Positions 12,487 to 24,100 of a stretch of 64,000 nt of DNA are shown one piece after another (the first letter of the stretch is position 1; each line of letters begins with the position of its first letter). A program made the position numbers and the translations under genes. Under the pieces are notes generated by a model that made no database searches, was not told the origin of the DNA, and saw nothing but the letters and a program-made list of their open reading frames with translations. This stretch comes from Echinococcus granulosus (lineage: Eukaryota > Platyhelminthes > Cestoda > Cyclophyllidea > Taeniidae). Location of the stretch: contig NW_020170484.1 in assembly GCF_000524195.1 (NCBI RefSeq), forward strand, positions 143,489 to 207,488, given 5' to 3'.

Positions 12487-14276
12487 TTTATGCATACTAA
12501 AGCGGCGTAACCACTTTTGTGACTTCTTCCCACGGGGGTTGTTGTGGCGTCACTGAGTCATGAGGCAGGGAGTTGGGTGTTTATGTAGTCTCCCCCCATG
12601 GGGGTGGTGGAGACCGAGACGCAGGCGGATTACATCACAGGGATAAAGGGTTCGTGTGGGCTGTGGGTTAGACTGCCAAGGCCTGCCTAAACAAACCAAA
12701 CCCGGAGAATCGGCTGTCTCATCGAGTTGAGATGCGGGTGGGTGGTTTGCATCTTGGTTACTGAAATACTGGAACCGGGTTGATGAATCACGTTGGCTGG
12801 ACTAAGGACAGCTTTCATGCGAATCGGTTGTCTAGGTAGAACAATGTGCACATACATCACCTAGCTTAAATAGCGTAAACTAGAAAGATAACGTCCAAAC
12901 GCTAAAGAAATTGCCAGTAGGCGAAGTGTTAGTTTTTTAGGCACCACCCTGACAACAAAGCGGTAGTGACAACACGGGCGGCAGTGATCAGTCACTGGCA
13001 TGAGTAATGAGCATGCCCTGCCAAATGGAAAGAATCGAGGGAGGAATTTGCCATTGGTGGAGTCTTTATTGCAGGATGACAGGCCCACTTGCATAAAAAA
13101 AAATTGTTTTATTTTTTGTAATCGTCAAATTATCGCCTAACGAAGACATTCTTGCCGCTTGCCCTCCTTTAATCCTTCAGCCTAAAGTGTGGACTTAAGC
13201 GCTTAGACACTTCGTTATTTTCGCGGATTTTGTTTAAATTTGCATGATCGTAAAGGGAAAACTTTGCGCGTCTTGAAATTTTAGTCGTGATAGTTTTACT
13301 GGATTTAGCCTAATGCTTAAGATTCCAGTATATCGAAGGGAAATATATGTGTATTTAGGTTTTATTGAAGCCACTCTATGACCGACCTTTGGGTAACAAG
13401 TAAAAAAAAAACGAGAGTGGACCCTACTTGACGAGCTCGGAGGAGGAGGAGGGAAGGCTCGATTAAGGCAGTGAGAAAGCATAAATTTGCCACAAAGGTA
13501 ACTACTGGGTTATACTACAGGAATGTACTTCTAGTTCTTATTAGGCCGCAATTAATCTCACATCTGGGTCGTCCACGCTATTATTTGTCGTTTATGGTTT
13601 TGACTGTTTTCTTCCCCCCCCCCCCTTCCCCCAACGCCGAGCTACTACCATACCGAAGTAAACTATCTCGGCGGTCCGAGGTGCAACCAATGTACGCAGA
13701 CTCCTTAAGCAGCCGACGAGATTAGAAAGGATTTTCCAAGTCATTCTGCTCACCTCAAAATCAACCCTTTGCAAACGCTTTTCCAGGGCGAATCCAACCT
13801 CTTCAGACATTACATTCTCTGACCTACTAGTTTAGAGGACCTTAAATAAGTAACCTAATGACTTTCTGATTCTGTCCAAGAAAGTAAATTTACTTACCCC
13901 CTTTTAAAAGCGAAAATTTGGCAGACCTTAGGTATCTCTTTTGATAGCTTGAGCAGATTATGTGCTCATATCCTTTGTAGCGAACCTGTGTTGGACACCA
14001 TGTCGGTGATTGTCTCCGTCGGTTGCTCTGGCTGGGTAAACTAAGGGGTTTTTCAGCCATCCCTAAATGATTGGGCAATTGCCACAGCCACCTCTTGAAC
14101 ACCCTCCTCGCCTAGTATTCCCCAATCAACTATTAAGAGGGTGATTAGGAGATGTCGTGACTTTTCAGCACCAAGCCATGCCGACTTCGGTTCGGCCACC
14201 GACCGAATGGCTCAAAGGGTAGCGATGATGAGGAAAATGCTGTTTAAGTGGCCTCAAATCTATAAGTCAGGAAAAT
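12487..14276. other. Intergenic region after OGT
   Basis: No gene is recognised. It contains a C homopolymer of about 12 at 13613, a short GGA repeat near 13441, and a G-rich stretch around 12530-12620. Short ORFs on both strands overlap one another and have no family signature. Confidence 0.35.
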
Positions 14277-14935
14277 TTGCTAAAGGTAGTGTTTGAGTTC
14301 TTTTCGCTGACCACCAATTCCACTGCCCTCCGTTGCATCGAGTCCACTGCATCAAGCCAAGCTGGTGATCTGGGTGCGTTCAAGACAGTCGAGACTAGAG
14401 TCGGTCTCACAAAAAAAAAGAACCAACACCCAGTAGAACTTATCACACCCAATTTCAGCGGCAGTCTGTCAACTGAGACTTGTCAATCGCTTGCTGCTCG
14501 TCAGGAGGTTGGAGTAGAGGGCGACATGACTTTCATGAATTGGCAAATACAACGACTGTGGGAGGTGAGTATTCCAAAGTCAGATTTGATAAACTGAACA
14601 CTATACAGTTTCAGGATCTCTCACCTCCAGCAATTGCGTCAATCAGCGTCTCGATGAGACGTTCAACTAATCAAAAGGGTAAGCAGAATAGTATGGACCT
14701 GGGGTTTGAAAGTAAGTCCAGAGGCTTAGAGAAGAAAGTGGATCACAGTCACCGCTTGGGGATTCCACACCGCCGAAAAACGGTTACTTGGGCCGACAAG
14801 GGGTACTTAAATCTAATGATTGGCAGACTATTCGACACTGCTGTGTTCTTGGAGATCCATGTTCATCCATCCTTCTGTTACTCATTAGGTCCAATTTTCA
14901 AACATAATCTGGATGTTTCCTATTTCGGCGTTTGA
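14277..14935 (+). CDS. Unrecognised spliced ORF, partial
   Basis: Two open frames can be joined in phase across a 50-nt GTGAGT...TTTCAG intron (14565-14614). The product includes MNWQIQRLWE followed by DLSPPAIASISVS and a basic RRKTVTWADKG motif. RRKTVTWAD-type motifs occur in several unrelated regulatory proteins, so no family is claimed. No ATG with good context opens the frame, and the upstream frame is closed by a TGA, so an unseen 5' exon is likely. It converges on the WSB-like gene. It could also be a chance ORF with chance splice sites. Confidence 0.3.
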
Positions 14936-15135
14936 AAGGGTCCTCTCGTCATTATCGTAGCCGTAAGACTCATTAAATAACAACAAAAACACCGTTTTTA
15001 ACTAGGAATGGTAACTTAAGATCAAAGCAAAGATACAAGATTCTGTGTTAAGACGATAAGGGAGAGTTAAAGCGAAAGTGAGGGAGACGATGGACAGTGA
15101 ATGGGTAGACTCCTTAGCCAGTAAAATACGTGTTA

Positions 15136-18100
15136 TCAAACCGTAACACAGGCCTTTAAGCCGTGACAGAGGAGGAGGCGTAGAGGCTTTGGCAGCGGCA
15201 GTGCGGCGAGAGCTGCAAACGTCGTCTCCTGAACATGGCGTTTACGAGTCATGGAGGTGGTGAGGAGACTCGACACCACGTGGCGCCGAATGCTCGCCAC
15301 GCAAAGTTCCACTAAACTGCTTTGCACGAATGGCGTCTGGCTCCACAGCTGGAGGCGTCTGTCACCGAGGCTGCAGTAGAAGGAATTGAATGAAAGGATA
15401 CGTCAGTTTTGCCCAATCTCCAGCAATCCAGCTGCCACGCTAGCAGTTACAGCATATGTTTGTAGCGAAGACTGCGTGACGAAAGGATAGTTGAAAGTGG
15501 GTCGATTTACGACGAGGTATTTCATGACACTAGGCTTGAAAGGAGCAAAGTCTTGAGGAACTGCTTATAGACCAACTCTCTATATTACGAGAACTGGAAG
15601 GAATGCATTCCACAACTCTCTGAAGCCCCACTACACAGCGTCATCTGCAAATATGTCTTCGAAAGGCAATTTGCGTGTAAATTGCACTCATTATAGAACC
15701 CTGTCCAATCCTAAGGCAAATAATGACAACTGAGTCTCTATATTACAGTTCGTAACAAAAACTAATAAAAAACCAACGCTTTCAACAATGCCCATTCAGC
15801 CGGATACTTTTTTAAAGGTTGCAGTAGGATGAGGTCGCGATGCATGAAGAGGAGGACCTGTGTAGCACAACAATTTCCCGCGAAACGGATACCACGCTGA
15901 TGACATGGAGTTCAACAAGTAGACTCCTAGTCTTCCAGTACATTCAACCGAGCCACTTACCAACTCTACCACCTTTAGACTGCAGAGATGACTCGAGTGT
16001 TACATCGACTAAATCGCCCATGCTTCCAAGTGTTCAGCAGTACAATGAGTGGAACATAATGTAACGCAGCAAGTTGAATTGGACGTGCAACGAGATCGCC
16101 AGAGTAACCAAATCAGTACGAACTCGAACAGTTGGCATATTGCTTCGATACTTTAGAGGTGACACTCGGACCAAAACGGCTAACCGTCACGTAGGGGAAA
16201 GGAATGGGAAGAGGCATTCATCATAAAAGGCCTAGATTAAGTTTACATACCACCCAATAGGTGAATCAGTAGATTGAGGAACCTTGTGTGAAGATACCAT
16301 TTCGTTTGGCTTAGTGTAAACTACCACATCCATTTATCTTTAAGGTGGAAGATAATGGATAGAAGGCAAGGCGTCTGCTTAAACGATGTAAAGGTGCAAT
16401 GACCCACAATGGGTCAGTTTCTTTGCGTAACATCGTGCGTAACCTCCTGGATGTCTTTCAAGAAAAAGGCTTTGGCAAAGTAGTTACTGTTTTAAGTTAC
16501 TCAGTGACCCACACAAGTTTCAATGTATTCTGTCGAACGCGTGACCTCAAAGAGAGCGCTTTAGTAGTGAAAAAGCACCAATAGTACGTTAGATGAAATG
16601 AGAAACGTTAATGTTAACTTCTATGGCTCATGATCGCTGTTAGAAGGATAGCACAAAAGGTGGTAGGTGAAGAAATGAGCTTTCTACAGCAAAAAAGCAT
16701 ACAACAATGCTAATCTAGGAGTTTCAAAATCACAGCGTACCCTGGTGGTGCCAGGGATAGCAGGAGCTATGATTAGGTTCCCTCGGGGAAATCTCTTAAT
16801 CCTGATGAATTCCGAAATCAAGTATTTCCTTCAACGTGCCATTATGCTCAGAGATGGTACGCCTGTCTCACTAAACAAGAGTCTGAGCTCAATCACTGAT
16901 GACAGGAAACAGATGATCGGTGGTGATATCACAATTGAAACTGCAGATTTTGTAGAATTTCTCAGTGGAATTGTCAAGAAGGCGTCATGTGGCATTAACG
17001 TGTCTGTCGCATGGTTGTCAGCTGAATGGTAATAGTAGTAGTGTGTAAAGGAGGCGTACTGACAGATTGCCAGGCGCTCATAACCAGGAAGGCTTCAATC
17101 TTTCATTACAATATATTGATTCAACAACTGATGCTCCTAGAAATAGCGTAAAGCCGAATTAAGCTGGAGTGGTGACATCCCAATTTCCCGTTTATGCATT
17201 CAGAAATGCGATTTGAATAGGTTTCCTGAGTACCCTTTCAGATGCTTCAAAGGCCTTCTAACGGTTGCATCGAGAGCTGCAAGGGGTGACAACAAAACTC
17301 GGAAGTTGACCTTGAGAATTGACTGAGTTCCTGACAGAATTTCGGTGTCCATGAGGTAAAAATACATGGATTTGCGGACGGATAGAGGCTAGCACCTTAT
17401 GTAAATTTTCCTCTTTAAGTAAACCCATTAGAAAATCACGAGTGTATGACATTTGTTGCTAACTTCAAGAAAACTACACATGAAGGTCTTGGAGTCCACC
17501 AGTTCTTGGACGTTGCGGAGTGGGTTAGAGGAGATTTTTCAATCTTGAAAAACAATAAGGGCAAAATAACAAATCAGTATGTACTCCTAATTGCACTAGG
17601 GGCATACTGAATGAACCAGTAATGAAGATGATGGATATCCTTCCAGCTAAGGATGGGAGAAATGCCTTTGCGTCCGACATTTCAGTGTGGGAAATAGTTG
17701 ATGTTTTGAAATAAGGAGCAAAGACCACATTCGAGAGGATATTCTTGAGGCTGCGGCTAAAAGAGCAAGTGGACGTCACGGCACAGATGAAAAGGCTTCA
17801 GCCACTAATCCATGCCCAAATAGCCATTGACAGAATACAATTTGTCAAGATTAGTGGATGTTCCGACAACAATAACCTGTCCTGTTCAAATAACAATCCC
17901 CGAGAGACAGTTGATGAATCATTCCGTCCTCAATGATTCATGTAGCAGGCCAAAGTCTAATCAGCAACTACTTCAACCATAGAGAGAGTTTTATATACTT
18001 AGTGGGAAAAGAGAAGAGTTTTTGAAGACTCACGAGCAAGCTAAGAGGCGACCGCAGGGACTAAAGACGAGGCTTCGTTCACGAAGTGATCGGCGGTTCA

Positions 18101-21100
18101 ATTCTTGCCATTGTGCCAGAACGCGGGATTCCAGGAGGGGCGAGATTGACCAAATATGCAATTTTCTATGCACAATTAAAATATGCATAAAACACCGAGA
18201 AATGGCATTTCAATGACACGATTCTGCACTCACCCGTCTTCACAAAAGGTGGCGAAGGACTCGGAATCGGGTGAGAGAGCAAGACTGGTGATGTGGAAGT
18301 CATTGGCACCTCCAAGAAGTCGCATGTTCCACGGCACCGGCATATGCCTAAATAAGAAGGACAAGATATGGCTGGCTCCATAGTCTATTGAATCAGGACG
18401 AGGTGGGAGGGTAGGTGATTACAAAACGTTGAGATGGTTTCGAGTTACCACAAAGACCCATCCTTGAGGGCGACAAGCGTAAACAACCACATGTCTAGAG
18501 CCTCAGTATGGATTTTCGTCTGGAAATGCGGTAAAACAGAAGCACGATATTAAGTGAAACCTCCCGTTACAATTGAAAAAGCCACAGTTCCTCAATAGAA
18601 TCGCATAGTCCCGCAGATCGTTTAGACAACATCTAACTTGGTAGTAAACTTTCGTGGAAATGACCTCAGATGACGTCAGGATTACTTACTGACCTTCTCA
18701 CGCAAAGCTATCCGAGTTGCGGAAAGCTGCGATAACTCTACAAGCTTCGATGTTTGACAGAACTGTCACTTAGGATAATTAAAAGCTCTTGAGGGCAATT
18801 GTCCTAGATTTCAATGTCTCGTCCACCTCACTGTCGCATATGCCAACACCAAGAAGTTTCACTACGGCCGAAGATTATTTGACATCGAAGCGGTGTGATG
18901 TTAAAAATAACACGAGTCATGAGTGCTTAGGTGGAATTAAGGTAGATTATCCCATCCCAAAACGACATTCCATTCAATGGAGGGAGGTACAACAATTTCC
19001 CACGGTTAATAATAGGCGAAAGAGATTAACTGCCGTGCCACGGCTAAGCACTATTCCCACTCCATCGAAATGTTCAATCTTGACCAATTTTCGTTCTTTG
19101 TCACAAAAGCCTCCACCTCGAATGGTAGTTTTGCTGATTTGCGTATTATCGATTTTTCAACTTAGAGCGAATCGCATGCGTACGAATAGACGGCCAATCA
19201 AACGACTGCACAGGGAGACGTGCACACACGCATGCACAGGTGCTGCGATGAGGCGGGTGCATGTATGCACCTACCCTTCGCGCGTATACGCACCGTAACT
19301 AATGGTAACCGCGGCAACGTGCGCACCAAATGCATCGGTGTGCAAACACGCACACACACGCCAGAGCCAGAGGATAAATTGATGCGTGCGTGCGTGCATG
19401 TAGACTTTTGCACGCACGTATGTTTTGCTAGGCCCGGATGGTGGTAGCATGGAAGGTCACACGCAAATTGGCATTCAAGATAAAAGGAATATACTACTTA
19501 TATCTGCCATCTGCCCATCAGTAGCACTTACACGATCTATCCCCAAAAATAAAGTGGTCTGCAATGTTCGCAATTAAAACGCTAAGAAAGAAAACAACCA
19601 CTTTTACACGTTTTCGTGTAAAAAACTTAGGTGATAATTTTTTACGCCAATTGACAACAAATGTTCACACCGAATATCTCATAATACTCATCTTTTATGA
19701 AAAAAAATCCTTTCTTTTGAACACCGCCGGGGTAGCCTTCTAGTCAACTCAAAAGCAAGTGAAAATTTGGTTTGATCTAGACCTGCTATGGATGGAAATG
19801 AAGTGATCCAAGTCGGTTAGCTGCATGTGAATGTTACATGTTAGCCGAAAGCGAAACATTCAGTTTTAACAACTCGTAACCTAGACAATGTCCCAGTCTT
19901 CCTGCAATACACGCTTGATTTATATATAAAAGAGTATAATACTGTTAGCCGAGGCCTTCAAAGCAGACCTCCACCAATGCTAGAGGTGCATCTCATTATT
20001 TGCTAGAATAAATAGTGAGTTTTTGAAGTACTTTAGAGTCCTCTGGACATTTCGAAAACCGTTGAGATCAAAAAAGCCGCATACAGTAGTCGCCAAAACC
20101 ATTTTGGCAATAAGCAGTTTACACTACTTATTAGTATATAAGTGGCAAGAATAAGTCCAAGTGGGATGACTAAAAACATCAAGGTTGACATCTGTACACA
20201 TTTTAATTGATAACCAGGGAATAAATGCCAAAAGAAAAGGAAATAGAATGAATTTGTCAAAAAGAAAGCAAACCCAAAACTCGGGAGATAGCTCAGTAAA
20301 ATGATATCTGGGAGTCCAAAACCTTGGAGATTCCATAATCCTAAATACTCTAGCCAAAAAATTTTGAAATGAACTGGTAAAAAGTTTGCGCCAAGAAGAC
20401 TTAGACCTACGAATAGTCGTGAACGGGAGCGTACGTCGGCACAGACCACAGAGTACAGATTCCATCGAAAGAAGCGGTGAGGAGGAAATCACCATCTCGA
20501 CTATAGGCGGCTCCTGAAATCATATGATAGTGGCGCACCAGACGAAGACAACGATAGGGGCGTTCATCCTACAAGTAAACAAAAGGGTTGTCGAGTGACC
20601 ATGGTGCCAAAAATCAGATCAGGAGGGAGGGGGAGAGGAAGAAGGTTGGAGTTAGAAAGGCGTATTTACTAAACTCTCGCTCGAGCATCCGTTTTACTGA
20701 ATGATTACCGCCGTTCCGGTCACGTTTGTGTTGTCCAATTCATAATCACACCTATGAACAATTACGTGCTGGAATAATTTTCAAGCAGAAAGTAGGGGTG
20801 ACTGCGTTCCACGCCCCTATTATTATTTATAAGACAGTGTTACTTAAAACTAACTCCCTATGGGTTTATCCCAACTGAAATAAAATTATCAGGTGCAAAG
20901 CCACAAAAAGCCAAAAAGAATTAAATTAGAGATTGTAATTTGCTAAGGTGTTTAAAAGATCCTTTACAAAAGGGTAAATGGACAAGTAAAAATACAATTG
21001 GAGTAGCTTGGAAGGGAAAACTTGAGCTTGTTCACTTCATTTGGTCCTTATGGAAAGTGGATAAGGAAGGTACAAAAAAAGGAAAGTGAAATAAACGTCA

Positions 21101-24100
21101 CAATTTCATCCATTAATCGGCTAGCAGTGACTGTAACAAACGAGAACACATACCTCCAGCACCAAACCATGACCCTGTTTTCCGCCGAGAAAAAGATGAC
21201 CTTCGTGGGGATGCCAAGCCGTGATGGTGCCCTCGTGATTGTAGGGCCATGCTACCTCCGCATTCTGTGAGGAAGACAATGAGACGACAGTTTAGCATAA
21301 TAATTCATCACTAATGTGTCAGGAATCATGGAGATTTGTGCCATTATTAACAGGGCATATTTTTGACTCCTGTCAGTAAAGATTATTAAGAGGTTCTGCA
21401 GTGAAATTACTCAAGACTTCAAAAATTTGGTAGCTAAATAGGAGACAAAGGAATCGCAATAAGATTCAAATTAGAACATCGAATCAAAGGTCCTCGAGTT
21501 TGTGGGATTAAGCATTAATGAGATCTTAAGCATTTCGAACACCATTTACGAGGTCGAATCCTAAAACATTGTCTTCAGCAATTATAGATGTCGTCTCCAA
21601 AATGTTGCAAATTCGATTTAAAGCTCTTTCCATAAACGACTTTTGACAATGGCTTTCAGGCACCGGATTAAAACTGTCTGGAATATGAATGAATGCATCA
21701 CGAACTGGTGGCCTCTCTGTACGTGGATGACAAGTCTTCATCTCCACTAGTAGGTCTTATAACGCCTTTAGGGAAGGCATGAGTGGGTGCAGTACTGGAT
21801 GACGCGGGATTTCAGCTTGTGAACAGATATGATAAGCAAAAGCGAGGAAATATAATGGTACTCTCTGGCTCCGGTATCATAAAAATGGATCTTTTACCCG
21901 AATTATTGTTTTAGCTAACAACAAATTGACGACAGTAGATATATGGAAACACAAAATTACTGTAAGTGAATGAATTTACCCCATGGGTTTTAATTAAACA
22001 TCGGTGCTACTTATGGGTGAGAGTAGTATCTACCAGCTTCCAGTATAGCAGAAGTGTATGACTCTAGCGTAATAAATGAAGGGACGATGAGAGGTTAAAG
22101 GTCATATTAAAGCACTTCTGCAGATAATTTGCCATATTTCGACCAAAACCATATTTTAAGCTAATTTTCAGACTTAAAAAAGCCAAATATTGATACTACG
22201 TTGGGACTGCAGAAGGATTCAACTCAAAATCGCGATCTAGTAGCCCCATCTCAATGGATGATTTTGATTCTACCTCATATTAAAACAATGAAGAGGTGGA
22301 GAATACGTTGAACCACGAAACAGGCTACAGCGGGTGTTTTCATACTGATCTATTTAACCAATCTCTGATACCACTTAGTGGCAAAATTAGTAGCTTGTGT
22401 GGTGTTGCAAAAAATTCCGTTATCTCAATGGAGTGTTGCCATTCCGAACTATGTCAAGACAGCATTACTACTAAAAGGGGATAGAGGCAGAAAAAATACG
22501 TGGTGGCACCAGCAATGTCACTAATTCATTATGTTCGTGACTAATTTGGAGCCAGGACTTGATAGCTTCAACGTAGTGTAAAATCGCATTTCAAGCACTC
22601 GAGAACACGAAAGTGGAGCGTAGAAAACAAGGGCAAAGTGAAATGAATGTAGCAGAAAATATTACGTCACCAGTTTGACCCAACAACAACCGATGCCGCT
22701 TAATTTGCCACCAATTTACTGATTCACCCTATGAGGGAGCAACAAAAGAGTGGTGATGGCAAGGGGAACTTACATTGGGCTCCTCCGTAGAGGGAAAGGT
22801 GACAGCGGTTGGCGAGGTGAGAGTGGCGTACATGTTTCCATCGTCCCAGATGTCCCACAATTTCACCACGCCCTCACAACTGGTTGAGGCGAGGCGTAGG
22901 GCGCCCTCCATGGACATGGCGAGGTGCAGAATGGATTGACTGCCGTCAAAGAGCACCATTTTCTGGAGGACTGAAGGCATACACAGGGATACAATTGGGA
23001 CTGATCTAACTCAAACACGTTCAAGTGGTTTTAGAATTGGAAATTTAGTTCTGATTATTGGGCATTCTACTGAATGCTTTTGAATTTGGCCCATCGAGTT
23101 ACTACACTTGAGAAATCATCTACCGACCACCAAGCAGTACCAACTTTGGAAGAGCTGAAGGTACGCAGATATGGAGTTATGCCTGTGCAAGCTATAACGG
23201 TTCAGATTTGGCGGTATTCCACGGGTTCTTCATATTTTCACCGTCGATCATCGAACAATATCAGCTTCACCAGGGCACAATCAGAATTCACCCCACCTGT
23301 CTACCTGTCTAATTGTGTACAATCTGTGGATGGAAAAAAACTATCCAAGTACTTCTGCAACCATTCGGTTGTATTCGAATGCAAGGAGGACAATCTAAAA
23401 TACAAAAAACAGCTTTGGGAACTAGTTATGAGGCGGGTGAAAAACAGTTTTCCAGCCTACTTAGGCACCATGGTTAGGGCTACCGTCCTGGCAGCATGTC
23501 ATTCTAGTCATGTGACTTCCAGCGTGACAGCCGTACTTGGACCAAAATAACGGGCTGAATTCCATTCTACTAAAGCTTTTTCAGTGTGCCTTATGGTGTT
23601 TTTCAATGACTTCTGTCCGATGGAGGGGTTTAGAAGGAATTTATGATAACCTAAGCTCAATACGGAGGTAGTCCTAATTACAAGAAAAAAGACTAGGATT
23701 GACAATGATTATACACAGTCTTTAGGTGCGGAAAAAAGCATCTTTTACACAAAGAATAAGCTGTGAATGAAGAAAACAAGGTGATGATGGTGTAAGGTGA
23801 AAAACACACACAACTGATCAGAATCAGTCAATCGAAAAGAAGCCAATTGTGAATGAAGTAGCCAAAATTTAAAGGTACAGGATTATTCGTGTTTATTGTT
23901 AACTTGACGGTGCTCAAAGTATCACCCAGTCAAGATTCGTTATGCCGTTCAACCGCATTATTGCAGCAGCGGCCACTCATAAAGCGGATCAGAAATCCGA
24001 ATACCAATCATTTTTTTTTCCATGAAAAACAATGCAAGTGGAAAGTAGAAAAGACCACCAAAAAAGTTTTTACTGACGGCATAAAGCAGCGTCTGATTGG

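Noticed and set aside
21540..21570. GGTCGAATCC, similar to a tRNA B box
   Set aside because: No A box or cloverleaf could be placed around it.
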